64,000 nucleotides of DNA from Massilia rubra (GTDB taxonomy: Bacteria > Pseudomonadota > Gammaproteobacteria > Burkholderiales > Burkholderiaceae_D): positions 248,001-312,000 of the forward strand of contig NZ_VUYU01000003.1 of assembly GCF_011682065.1 (NCBI RefSeq). The letters run 5' to 3'. Every line of letters begins with the position of its first letter. Position 1 is the first letter of the stretch. Below the pieces are notes generated by a model, which worked only from the letters and a program-made list of their open reading frames with translations, had not been told where the DNA came from and did no database searches. The position numbers and the translations under genes were made by a program. Of the stretch, positions 8,344 to 16,699 are shown one piece after another.

Positions 8344-8882
8344 TGCGCCTCCAGTTGAAAGCGATACGGCCGGTTGGCAGCCGCGCCGTTCAATTCATGC
8401 TTGACCAGGTACACGGAGGTGAACAGGGCCTGCTCGTTGAGGTAGGAGACGTAGTTCATCATGTCGCCCGCGGTTTCGGCTTCGGCCGCGATCTTCAGCC
8501 CGCCGGCGGCGCTGCCGACCTTCGCGCCGTCTTCCGGCTTGCTGTTCAAGTCCATCCCCAGCAGCGCAACATGGATGTCGGCCGGCGCCTGCACGGTGTT
8601 GACCAGGCGCGTCACCGGCAAGTTCAATTGGCGCACGGCGTCGCCGATGATGGCCAGCTGGCGGTCCTGCGCGCGCTGGTCGGCTTCCGACAGGCGCACC
8701 TGCGGCGCTTCGCGCGGCGCCAACTGCGCCAGCTGCGCTTCCAGTGCGCCGGCCTGGCGCGCCTGCACCACCCAGTCGACGCCGGCCACGCCAAGGGCCA
8801 GCAGGCCGCCGGCCAGCAAGGCCAGGCGCCAGCCCCTCGGCGCTGGCGCCCCCTGCACAAAATTAAGTTGGGTCAGCGCCAT
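8331..8882 (-). CDS. PilN-like inner-membrane platform protein
   Basis: The 183-residue protein begins MALTQLNF, matching the short cytoplasmic N-terminus by which PilN proteins bind PilM. A membrane helix (residues about 17-37), a coiled coil (QAGALEAQLAQLAPREAPQVRLSEADQRAQ) and a periplasmic PilN/GspL-type domain follow. The start is at 8882, two bases after the PilM-like stop. The longer frame reaching 9656 runs antisense-like through the PilM gene and is not real. Confidence 0.76.
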   Translation of the reverse strand: MALTQLNFVQGAPAPRGWRLALLAGGLLALGVAGVDWVVQARQAGALEAQLAQLAPREAPQVRLSEADQRAQDRQLAIIGDAVRQLNLPVTRLVNTVQAPADIHVALLGMDLNSKPEDGAKVGSAAGGLKIAAEAETAGDMMNYVSYLNEQALFTSVYLVKHELNGAAANRPYRFQLEAQWQD

Positions 8883-8884
8883 GC

Positions 8885-9691
8885 TTAACACCTCATCATG
8901 GCCACGGCGGCGTAGCCGGGCGCCGGGGCCGGCGGCAGCTTGACCATGTCGAAGTGCTCGGGCAGCGCCTGGAGCGCCGGCCGCTCGTCGAGGGTCACCA
9001 GCGCCACCTGCGCGATTTCGCCCAGCTCGGGCGCACGCAGGGTCCAGCGCTGCCAGGCTTGCGGCAGTTCGCTTTCCCACGGGCCGCGCAGGGCTTGCGC
9101 CTGCACCGCGTGAATGCGGCCGTTGGCGGCGGCGGCCAGCACCAGGCGGCCCGGTTCGACCAGCGCGAAGGCGCGCGGGGCGCTTGAAGCGATGGCGCGC
9201 CAGGTGATCGACAGCACCGACTCGATCGCCATGCACGGGTGGCCGCACTCGCGCGCCACCTCTTGCAAGCCTTGCAGGAAGTCGCGTTCGATGGCGCAGG
9301 CCAGGCGTGGCTGGCCGTACGGCGCGTCGTCGCACACGATCTCCCAGGTGCGCGCGGCGTCGCCGTAGATGCCGATGAACTGGGCTTGCTGGAAGCGCTG
9401 CGCGGAGCCCTGGTGCAGCAGGGCGTCGCTCCACGGGATCATGGCCAGCTGGCACCAGCGCGTGGTGAGGGCGACCGACACCGGCACGCCTTTCAGGGTG
9501 ACGCCGGCGGTGCGCAGGTAGGCGCCGAAGGCGGCCAGCGCGCCATCCCATTTGCCGTCGGCCTGGTCGAGGGGAATGCGTACTTCGCTGTGGGCGACGA
9601 TGCGCTTGCCGCTGCGGACCACGGCGGTGAGCAGGTCGGGGGCGAGCGAGACGCACACGGTGCGGCTGGAGAAGAGTTCAGTAAGTGACAC
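8885..9691 (-). CDS. PilM-like actin-fold platform protein
   Basis: The 268-residue protein resembles PilM and the cytoplasmic part of GspL. It shows an N-terminal SSRTVCVSLAPDLLTAVVRSG strand pair, a central region with AIERDFLQGLQEVARECG, and a third-subdomain segment RAFALVEPGRLVLAAAANGRI. It would sit in the cytoplasm, link the GspE ATPase to PilN, and complete the PilMNO platform. It overlaps gspE by 14 bases. Divergence from textbook PilM is high, so the call relies partly on gene order. Confidence 0.68.
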   Translation of the reverse strand: MSLTELFSSRTVCVSLAPDLLTAVVRSGKRIVAHSEVRIPLDQADGKWDGALAAFGAYLRTAGVTLKGVPVSVALTTRWCQLAMIPWSDALLHQGSAQRFQQAQFIGIYGDAARTWEIVCDDAPYGQPRLACAIERDFLQGLQEVARECGHPCMAIESVLSITWRAIASSAPRAFALVEPGRLVLAAAANGRIHAVQAQALRGPWESELPQAWQRWTLRAPELGEIAQVALVTLDERPALQALPEHFDMVKLPPAPAPGYAAVAMMRC

Positions 9692-11375
9692 GGTTTAGCT
9701 CCATCAATGTAGTTTCTCCCTGGCGCACCAGGTCCAGCGCGGCCTCGCGTACCAGGCGGATGCCGGCGCGCGAAGCTTCTTCCTTCATGCGGCTGACCGG
9801 CGCGCGGGTGGTGATCATTTCGCGCATGGCGTCGTTGAGCATCAACACTTCGGCCACCGCCTTGCGGCCCTTGTAGCCGGTGCCGCGGCAGTGGCCGCAG
9901 CCGGCGCCGGCCTTGAAGCGCCAGCCATGCACCTGTTCAAGCGCCAGGCCGCTGTCGCGCAGTTCGTCCGGATCGGGCGGGACCGGCACCGCGCAGTGTT
10001 CGCAGTTCAGGCGCAGCAGGCGCTGCGCCACGATGCCGTTCAGGGCGGCGGCGAAGCTGTAGGCGTCCACGCCCATGTGCAGGAAACGCCCGACCACATC
10101 GAACACGTTGTTCGCGTGCAGGGTGGTAAACACCAGGTGCCCGGTCAGCGCGGCCTGCACCGCGATCTGCGCGGTTTCGTCGTCGCGGATTTCGCCGATC
10201 ATGATCTTGTCGGGGTCGTGCCGCAGAATCGAGCGCAGGCCGCGGGCGAAGGTCAGTCCCTTCTTTTCGTTGACCGGGATTTGCAGCACGCGCGGCAGGC
10301 GGTATTCGACCGGGTCTTCGATGGTGACGATCTTGTCGCGCCCCGTGTTGATCTCGGTGATGGCCGCGTACAAGGTGGTGGTCTTGCCCGAGCCGGTCGG
10401 CCCGGTCACCAGCAGCATGCCGTGCGGCTTGGCCGCCAGGCGCCGGATCAGCACGATCGCGTCGGCGTTCAGGCCCAGGCTTTCCAGGCGCAGCGACTGG
10501 GCCGCCTCGGTCAGGGCGCGCCGGTCCAACAGGCGCAGCACCGCGTCTTCGCCGAAGATATTGGGCATGATCGAGACGCGGAAGTCGATCTCGGCGCCCT
10601 TGACGCGCACCTTGAAGCGGCCATCCTGCGGAATGCGGCGTTCGGCGATGTCCAGGTCGGCCATGACCTTGATGCGCGAGATGATCTGTTCGGCCATCTG
10701 CAAGCCTTGCACCTGGCCGGCCTGCACCAGCACCCCGTCGACCCGGTATTTGATAATGAGCTTGTCGCCGTCGCATTCGAGGTGGATATCGCTGGCCTGG
10801 AACTTGAGCGCATCGTAGATGGTGGAGTTGACCAGCTTGACCACCGGGCTGCTGTCTTCGCTGATACGCAGCAGCGAGATGTCTTCGATGCTCTGGTCCA
10901 GGCTCTCGACCTGGTCGGCGTCGCCGCCCATGCCGGCCATGGCTTGCTGCACGTTCTCCTGCTGCGCGAGGTAGGCGGTCAGTTCGTCCGGGTGGGTCAG
11001 CGCCACCGAGAAGCCGGCGGGCAGGGCGGCGTCGGCCCATTGCAGGGTATCGTCGGCGAAAGGGTCGCCCACCACCAGCACCGGCGTGCCGGCCGCGCCT
11101 TCCATCAGCACGCACTCGCGCTGGGCGCAGTCGGTGTAGGGCATCAGCCCGAAGGCCGGGGTGCCGGCCTGCAGCGCGCCGATGGTCCACAGCGGATAGC
11201 AAAACAGCGCGGCCAGTTCGGCCACGAACGCTTCCGGCTCCAGGCCGGTCATCTCTTCGAGCACGACCAGCATGGGCCGGCCCTGGCCTGGCGCGGCCAG
11301 GCGCGCCTGCTGCACCAGCGCGGCCGACAGCGGCACGCTCGCTACCTGATTGTGGGGGAAACCGGGCGCGTTCAT
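9678..11375 (-). CDS. gspE: Secretion ATPase GspE/PilB family
   Basis: The 565-residue protein has an N-terminal GspE/MshEN-like domain (residues 1-130). The AAA+-type secretion ATPase domain carries Walker A GPTGSGKTTT, Asp box KIVTIEDPVEYRL, Walker B IMIGEIRDDETA and His box AALTGHLVFTTLHAN. A tetracysteine zinc motif (CEHC...CGHC) lies near the end, as in most GspE/PilB enzymes. It would hydrolyse ATP to drive pseudopilus extension. It overlaps gspF by 4 bases and the PilM-like gene by 14. Confidence 0.95.
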   Translation of the reverse strand: MNAPGFPHNQVASVPLSAALVQQARLAAPGQGRPMLVVLEEMTGLEPEAFVAELAALFCYPLWTIGALQAGTPAFGLMPYTDCAQRECVLMEGAAGTPVLVVGDPFADDTLQWADAALPAGFSVALTHPDELTAYLAQQENVQQAMAGMGGDADQVESLDQSIEDISLLRISEDSSPVVKLVNSTIYDALKFQASDIHLECDGDKLIIKYRVDGVLVQAGQVQGLQMAEQIISRIKVMADLDIAERRIPQDGRFKVRVKGAEIDFRVSIMPNIFGEDAVLRLLDRRALTEAAQSLRLESLGLNADAIVLIRRLAAKPHGMLLVTGPTGSGKTTTLYAAITEINTGRDKIVTIEDPVEYRLPRVLQIPVNEKKGLTFARGLRSILRHDPDKIMIGEIRDDETAQIAVQAALTGHLVFTTLHANNVFDVVGRFLHMGVDAYSFAAALNGIVAQRLLRLNCEHCAVPVPPDPDELRDSGLALEQVHGWRFKAGAGCGHCRGTGYKGRKAVAEVLMLNDAMREMITTRAPVSRMKEEASRAGIRLVREAALDLVRQGETTLMELNRVTY

Positions 11376-12562
11376 GACAGGCTCCCGGCCAGTTCGAAGA
11401 TCGGCATGTACATCAGCACCACCACGCCGCCGATGACCACGCCGATAAGGGTCATGAGCAGCGGTTCGAGCAGGCGCGAGGCCCAGTCGACCCAGCGCGC
11501 AAATTCTTCATCGTGAAAACGGGCCGAGCGTTCCAGCATGTCGCCCAGGCGGCCGGTGTTTTCGCCGACCTTGAGCAAGGATTGCGCGACCGGCGTGGCC
11601 AGCTGGTTCTGTTCCAGCGCGCAGGAAAACGGCATGCCTTCCTGCACTGCGCGGCGCGCCGCGTCGAGCTGCTGTTGCTGGCCGGGCAGGAGCATGGCCG
11701 AGACCATCGCCAGCCCTTTCGATAAGGGAATGCCGGCGTGCAGCAGCAAGCTCAAGGCGCGATACAAGCGCGCCAGGCGAAATTCGGCCGCGCGCGCGGA
11801 CAGCACCGGCAGGCGCAGCAGCGCAAGGACCAGGCGCTGGCGGATCGCCGGGTGGCCGAGGGCGAACACGATGGCCCCGACCAGCGCGGCCAGCGCACCG
11901 AGGAACAGGAAGGGATGGGCCGACATGAGCTGGCCGAAGCCGAGCATCATTTTCGAGGCCCAGGGAATGTCGCGCCCCGAGGTTTCGTACACCACGCTGA
12001 ATTTGGGCACCACGTAGCCGAGCAGGAACAGGGTGACCAGGCTGCCGACCACCAGCAGCATGACCGGATAGATGGCGGCCGAGACCAGCTTCTTGCGGAT
12101 CGCTTCGAACTGCAACTGATAGGCGACAAAACGGCCGAGGGCTTCGGGCAGGTTGCCGGAGCGCTCGGCCGCGTGGACGGTGGCGACGTAGATTTCGGGG
12201 AAGATGGCGGGAAAATCGTTCAAGGTATCCGACAAGCTCTTGCCCTGTTGTAGGGTTTGCAAGATGGCGCCGATGGTGGCGCGGGTGCCGGGCTGGGTTT
12301 CCTTGTTGTGCAAGGTGGCGATGGCTTCGGTGAGGTTGAGCCCCGCTTCGAGCAGGGCCAGCAACTCCTGGCTGAACTGCATGAGGGGAAACGCTTGCTT
12401 GCGGCGCGGCTCGCTTGGCGCCTGCGGGCGCTCGATGGCGAGCACGCGCCAGCCCTTGCGCGCGGCGATGCGGATGGCATCGGCTTCGCTGGGGGCATCG
12501 ATGGCGATATGCTGGCGGCTGCCTGCTGCGGCAGCGGCCTGGACCTGGAGTTGAAACTGCAT
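11372..12562 (-). CDS. gspF: Inner-membrane platform protein GspF/PilC family
   Basis: The 396-residue protein has two GspF cytoplasmic four-helix domains. The first contains FSQELLALLEAGLNLTEAI, the second RLARLYRALSLLLHAGIPLSKGL. They are separated by membrane segments near residues 165-190 and 215-240, with a final helix near the C-terminus. An N-terminal 60-residue PilC-like segment is present. It is first in the operon and has an AAAGGG ribosome-binding site before ATG 12562. It forms the membrane rotor beneath the pseudopilus with GspE. Confidence 0.95.
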   Translation of the reverse strand: MQFQLQVQAAAAAGSRQHIAIDAPSEADAIRIAARKGWRVLAIERPQAPSEPRRKQAFPLMQFSQELLALLEAGLNLTEAIATLHNKETQPGTRATIGAILQTLQQGKSLSDTLNDFPAIFPEIYVATVHAAERSGNLPEALGRFVAYQLQFEAIRKKLVSAAIYPVMLLVVGSLVTLFLLGYVVPKFSVVYETSGRDIPWASKMMLGFGQLMSAHPFLFLGALAALVGAIVFALGHPAIRQRLVLALLRLPVLSARAAEFRLARLYRALSLLLHAGIPLSKGLAMVSAMLLPGQQQQLDAARRAVQEGMPFSCALEQNQLATPVAQSLLKVGENTGRLGDMLERSARFHDEEFARWVDWASRLLEPLLMTLIGVVIGGVVVLMYMPIFELAGSLS

Positions 12563-12641
12563 GGTTAACCCTTTGTACTAATTGACTCCCTGCATCACAC
12601 TTCGGCCTGGTTATCCAGGTGACATCACGCCTCCATAAATG

Positions 12642-12702
12642 AAAAATAGCCCCGGCCGAAGCCGGAGCTGAAAAAAGAGGACGGACAGCCAGCCATCCTC
12701 TT
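12642..12702 (-). terminator. Double hairpin terminator after the M4 protease gene
   Basis: Reading the minus strand away from the protease stop there are two stem-loops. The first is AAGAGGA...TCCTCTT followed by a run of T (12675-12702). The second is GCTCCGGC-TTCG-GCCGGGGC followed by TATTTTT (12649-12668). Both have the form of intrinsic terminators. They would separate the protease transcript from the secretion operon downstream. Confidence 0.85.
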
Positions 12703-12716
12703 GTGGGGTCACCCGG

Positions 12717-15248
12717 TTATTGCGTTACCAGACTCACTTTGTCGACCACGAACGAGGTTTGCAGCGACGAATCTTCACGCGCGGCGAACGACAGGGTCAC
12801 GGTCTGGCCCTTGTACGGCAGCAGGTTGAAGGTACGCACCTGGTAGCCCGACGCCTTGGTCAGATTGGTGTAGGTACCCAGGGTGGCGAGCACGCTGCCG
12901 GAGGCATTCTTGACCGTGACGGTCAGGCGGTCGTAGGCCACGTTTTCGGTTTCCGCGGTATCGATGTGCAGCGCGAAGCTGAGCGAGGCCGTGGTGGCGG
13001 TCGATGGAATGTCGACTTTCTGGGTCAGCGTTTCGCTGGTCGTGGTGCCGTTGCCACCCAGCCATGCGAAACGCGTGCCTTCGTAGGCCGACTGGCCGCT
13101 GAAGGAGCCGATAGCGCCGGTGCTGCCGGCCCAGCCGGTGGTGCCGCTCTCGAAACCGCCGTTGACGACGCGTTCGGTGCCGTTGCCGCCGCCGCCGCCC
13201 ACCGTCAGGGTGGCGTTGGAGCTGGTGGCCGTGGTCGGGCTGTTGGCCGAATCGGTCACTTTCACGCTGAACACGGCGCCGCTGTCGGTGGTTTGCGCGG
13301 TCAGGCTGTAGGTGGCCGAGGTGGCGCCGGCAATGGCCGTGCCGTTACGCAGCCACTGATACTTGTACGGCGCGGTGCCGCCGGTGGCCACGACCGAGAA
13401 GGTTGCGGTGGAACCGGCTTGCACGGTCACGCTCGCTGGCTGCGAGCTGATCGACACGCCGCCGCCCGGGGTACCGCCTTCGTCGACGTCGGCGCCGACG
13501 TTAATTGCCGCGTAAGCACGGGTGACGGCGACCGCTTCCTTGCTGCCCACGCCATACAGTTCGTTGGCGGCGGCGATGACCTTGTTGCGCGCGTCGGCGT
13601 AGTTGGTCGAGGCGGTGAACTTGGTGGTGGCGGCCTTGAACCAGATGCGGAAGGCTTTGTCGCTACCGATGCCGGTCATTGCGGCCGGGCTCTTGACCAG
13701 GTACTGGCTGTAGTAATTGGACGAGGAGCTGGCGTTCGAACCTTGCGACAGGAAATAGAACATGCGGTTGTTCGGGCCGCTGCTGTAGTGGACGTCCAGG
13801 TTCTTGATGGTGCTGCTCCAGGCGTTCGGGCTGGAACCGTCCAGGCTAGGCTTGTACAGATAGCGCAGCGGATTGCCGGACTTGGCGATTTCCTTGCCCA
13901 TCGACCAGTCATTGCCGGTGTTCGGAATCACCGTGCCGGTGCCGCCGGCGCGCGCATAGGCTTCCACCATTTCACCGGTGATGTCCGAGCTCGATTCGTT
14001 CAGGCCGCCCGATTCGCCGGCGTAGGTCAGGTCCGAGGTGGCGTTGGTGACGCCGTGGCCCATTTCGTGGCCGATCACGTCGATCGAACCGAGGCTGTAG
14101 AAGCCGCTGCCGCCGTCGCCGATGAACATGCACTTGCAGCCATCGCTGTAGTAGGCGTTGTCATAGTTGGTGTTGACGTGGGCGGCGATGTAGGTCGAGG
14201 TGTTGTTGCCGTCCAGGGATTGCCAGCCGAGCACGTTTTTCAAGGTGTCGTAGGTGTTCATCAGGCCCCACATGGCGTTCACCGCCGCGGTCTGGCCGTT
14301 GGCGTTGGTGGTGCTGCCGCCGTTGTATTGCAAGCCGTCACCCCAGCTATTGGTGCTGTTGGTGTAGACCTGGCCGGCGCTGGTGCCATGGTTGGCGTTG
14401 GTGATCGCCATCATGCCGTAGGTGCCGCCGGTGCCGCGCGACGGATCCTTGAGCGTGTAGGTGCCGCCGGACTCGCTGGTGTTGAGCGGCACGGTGCCGT
14501 TGTACTGGCTCTTGCCGGTGCCGGCCACGGTTTGCAGCGCGCGCCATTGTTTCAGCACGCTGCCGTCGGCGGCGCTGATGATGGTGTCGTAGAAGACCGG
14601 ATTGATGCCTTCCATCATGCGCGTCTTGACCAGGTAGGCCAGCGCGTAGTCGCTCACTTCCTCGACCAGGTCGAGCGCGTTGAGCTGGGCTTCGGACTTG
14701 TTCAGGGCGCCGGGAGCGCGCTTGGTGGTCACCACCGGATAGATGATCAGCTCGGCGCTCGGCGGGGTCTGGTGCACCGCGTTCGGCGACACTTTTTTGA
14801 CCACCAGGTCGATCGCGGCGGCGCTCTGGATTTGCGGCAGCACGTTAAAGCCGGCGGTGCGCGCGCGCAGGGCGGCATTGCCGCCGCTACCCTGGCCCAG
14901 GCCCGAGCGGCGGTCCGAAATCGACTCGCTGATGATATCGCCGTTATCGTTGGTCACCACCACCGATTCCGACTGAAACACCCGCACCCCTTTGTAGGTG
15001 TGGGCGGCGCGGCTGATGCGGGTGCCGATCACGCCGGGATGCTGGACCGTGATGGAGAAACCGTGGTCGGCGTCGAGGCCGTGGGTGGCGCGCGTGGCGG
15101 CCAGCTTGGCAACCAGGGCCTGGCCCTGTTGCGGCGAACTCAGGGCGGTCGGACCGGCCATGATCGGGGCGTTGGCAAGGGCTTGGCCAACCATCATCAG
15201 AGGCAGTGCAGCAATCGTAGCAGCGAGCAAAGTTTTGCGGAAGTTCAT
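12717..15248 (-). CDS. Secreted M4-family (thermolysin-like) zinc metalloprotease
   Basis: The 843-residue protein has a signal peptide (residues 1-25, ALA-NAP), an FTP/PepSY-type propeptide region (about 45-220) and an M4 catalytic domain (about 240-590). The zinc site is H394-E-M-G-H398, with E418 as third ligand in GGLNESSSD. After the catalytic domain come an Ig/PKD-like domain (ISSQPASVTVQAGSTATFSV) and a C-terminal jelly-roll-like domain rich in Thr/Ser. It is a neutral endoprotease of the extracellular type. It lies just upstream of the secretion operon and is separated from it by terminators. Members of this family are often type II secretion substrates; that link here is an inference. 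Confidence 0.95.
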   Translation of the reverse strand: MNFRKTLLAATIAALPLMMVGQALANAPIMAGPTALSSPQQGQALVAKLAATRATHGLDADHGFSITVQHPGVIGTRISRAAHTYKGVRVFQSESVVVTNDNGDIISESISDRRSGLGQGSGGNAALRARTAGFNVLPQIQSAAAIDLVVKKVSPNAVHQTPPSAELIIYPVVTTKRAPGALNKSEAQLNALDLVEEVSDYALAYLVKTRMMEGINPVFYDTIISAADGSVLKQWRALQTVAGTGKSQYNGTVPLNTSESGGTYTLKDPSRGTGGTYGMMAITNANHGTSAGQVYTNSTNSWGDGLQYNGGSTTNANGQTAAVNAMWGLMNTYDTLKNVLGWQSLDGNNTSTYIAAHVNTNYDNAYYSDGCKCMFIGDGGSGFYSLGSIDVIGHEMGHGVTNATSDLTYAGESGGLNESSSDITGEMVEAYARAGGTGTVIPNTGNDWSMGKEIAKSGNPLRYLYKPSLDGSSPNAWSSTIKNLDVHYSSGPNNRMFYFLSQGSNASSSSNYYSQYLVKSPAAMTGIGSDKAFRIWFKAATTKFTASTNYADARNKVIAAANELYGVGSKEAVAVTRAYAAINVGADVDEGGTPGGGVSISSQPASVTVQAGSTATFSVVATGGTAPYKYQWLRNGTAIAGATSATYSLTAQTTDSGAVFSVKVTDSANSPTTATSSNATLTVGGGGGNGTERVVNGGFESGTTGWAGSTGAIGSFSGQSAYEGTRFAWLGGNGTTTSETLTQKVDIPSTATTASLSFALHIDTAETENVAYDRLTVTVKNASGSVLATLGTYTNLTKASGYQVRTFNLLPYKGQTVTLSFAAREDSSLQTSFVVDKVSLVTQ

Positions 15249-16000
15249 TATTTCTCCATTGGTAGTTCAGTGATTGAATGAGATGAAACTGCTGGCCACA
15301 ATGCTGTGGCGGCCGCCCGAGCGCGCCGATGAGTTGGTCCGGTGAACGCGAGAGAATCCACACTATTCCTGTTCCTTAAGCCAAGTCAAAAAAATGGGTG
15401 ATTTGGTCGTATGCACACCAAATGTTCAGTTTTAGACATTCTTTTCGAGAAACTGAACGGTATACAAGGCAAATTGCCTGAAGAATGTTTTGTTGACATA
15501 GATCAATGTGAGGCATTTTTCCCACATCGCAGGCAATTAGATGCCGTACTCTAAGACGTGCGGAAATGTAACAATTCACGTGGAAAACGAACTCAATTCG
15601 ATTGCGTTAGAGCGGGGATGCGGTCTACACTCGTTCTCAGTTGCCGGGAAAAACTCTCAGGCGACATGGATTAAAGCGCACGGGGCACACTCCGGATAAA
15701 GCGCAATCAGTTAACGGGAAAATCATGACGTCACACTTCAGCTATGCATGGGCATGTTTGTCTCCTCCCCCGGTGCTATTGCCCAAGCCCGATCCCCAGA
15801 GAACCCAGCCGACCTGAACGACTTGCCAATGGTGCACGTGCAGCAGGAGATTGCGGCAATGAGCAGTGCCCAGTAGGACAGTCGAAAAGAACCAATTCAC
15901 GGTAACAGAGCGACAATCATGCGCACGCAGCGACAGGGCCGGCCCCTTGCATGTCGCGCGCGCGGATGGGCGGCGGCTACCCAATGAGGACCGGAGAGAG
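15249..16000. other. Long non-coding region with lower GC
   Basis: About 750 bases between two divergent genes (M4 protease and ACT-like protein). GC content drops clearly between 15360 and 15600. The stretch holds an FNR/Anr-like box (15493-15506) and a nine-base direct repeat TAAAGCGCA at 15672 and 15697. Short open frames here (e.g. 15376-15579 minus) have no ribosome-binding site and look non-coding. No RNA gene was recognised. Confidence 0.5.
15493..15506. promoter_or_regulatory. FNR/Anr-like box TTGAC-N4-ATCAA
   Basis: TTGACATAGATCAA fits the FNR/Crp-family oxygen-regulator consensus TTGAT-N4-ATCAA with one difference. It lies 245 bases upstream of the M4 protease start and about 495 upstream of the ACT-like gene, in an AT-rich stretch. 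Chance occurrence cannot be excluded. Confidence 0.4.
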
Positions 16001-16660
16001 ATGCTTTCGATCGCGACCAAAGTTGAGCAAATAGTGTCGGAATCGGCGTTCCTGACGGAAGGGATATCGCTCGGGCTGATCAACCTGTCGGAGCTGGCGC
16101 GCCAGTTGCGGCCCCAGCTCGAATCGGATCTGTGGAAGCCGGTGGGGCAGGCGGCGGTGGTGATGGCGCTGCGGCGCCTGTCCGAGCGCCTGCCGCAGGC
16201 GGCCCCGTCGCCGCCGATCGTCATCTCGCCGCGCACCAGCGAACTGACCACGCGCACCGACCTGACCCTGGTGACTTACCGGCTGTCGGACAACAGCAAC
16301 GAATGCCAGCGCGAACTGCTGGCCCTGGCCGAGCGCCATCCGGGCAGTTTCGTCTCGGTCACGCGCGGGGTGCACGAAATTCTGGTGGTATGCAGCCGGC
16401 CGCTGATCCATATGGTCGAATCGGCCTTTGCCAGCGAGCGCCATATTGCGCGGATAGAAAACCTGACCGCGCTGACCCTGCGCCTCAATCCCGACGCGCT
16501 GAAAACGCCGGGCATTTACCACGGCGTGCTGAAAAAATTGGCGTGGAACAAGATCAACGTCGTCACCATGATGTGCACGTTTTCCGAGCTGACCGTCCTG
16601 CTCGAGCAACCGCAGACCGGGCCGGCGTTTTCGGTGCTGTCGCAGATCGTGTCGCACTGA
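16001..16660 (+). CDS. ACT-domain-like protein of unknown function
   Basis: The 219-residue protein starts at 16001 after GGAGAGAG. An N-terminal helical region (EQIVSESAFLTEGISLGLINLSELARQL) resembles a small wHTH-like segment. Two ACT-like halves follow: LTLVTYRL...GSFVSVTRGVHEILVVCS and IENLTALTLRLNPDALKTPGIYHGVLKKLAWNKINVV. The second looks like the paired ACT domains of aspartate kinases, which bind amino acids. No catalytic kinase domain is present. A ligand-sensing role is inferred. The frame remains open to 15866, but without a ribosome-binding site there. Confidence 0.68.
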   Translation: MLSIATKVEQIVSESAFLTEGISLGLINLSELARQLRPQLESDLWKPVGQAAVVMALRRLSERLPQAAPSPPIVISPRTSELTTRTDLTLVTYRLSDNSNECQRELLALAERHPGSFVSVTRGVHEILVVCSRPLIHMVESAFASERHIARIENLTALTLRLNPDALKTPGIYHGVLKKLAWNKINVVTMMCTFSELTVLLEQPQTGPAFSVLSQIVSH

Positions 16661-16669
16661 GCAACAGCT

Positions 16670-16687
16670 GGTGTCAGACCTGACACC
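16670..16687. terminator. Perfect hairpin between convergent genes
   Basis: GGTGTCAG-AC-CTGACACC is an 8-bp perfect stem lying between the ACT-like gene stop (16660) and the S66 carboxypeptidase stop (16700). It has no T-tract, so it is at best a weak or Rho-assisted bidirectional terminator, or another dispersed palindrome. Confidence 0.45.
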
Positions 16688-16699
16688 GGGGTGGGGTTG

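Noticed and set aside
12720-15281. 853-codon plus-strand frame opposite the M4 protease
   Set aside because: It is the mirror of the protease codons, with Gly/Ala/His/Arg-rich composition and no domain pattern.
15376-15579. 67-codon minus-strand frame in the low-GC gap
   Set aside because: It has no ribosome-binding site and no recognisable family, and codon use is unlike the neighbours. More likely promoter DNA.
15725-15817. 30-codon frame starting ATGACGTCACAC after GGGAAAATC
   Set aside because: It is very short and Pro-rich with no conserved character. It could be a leader peptide, but nothing supports it beyond the start codon.
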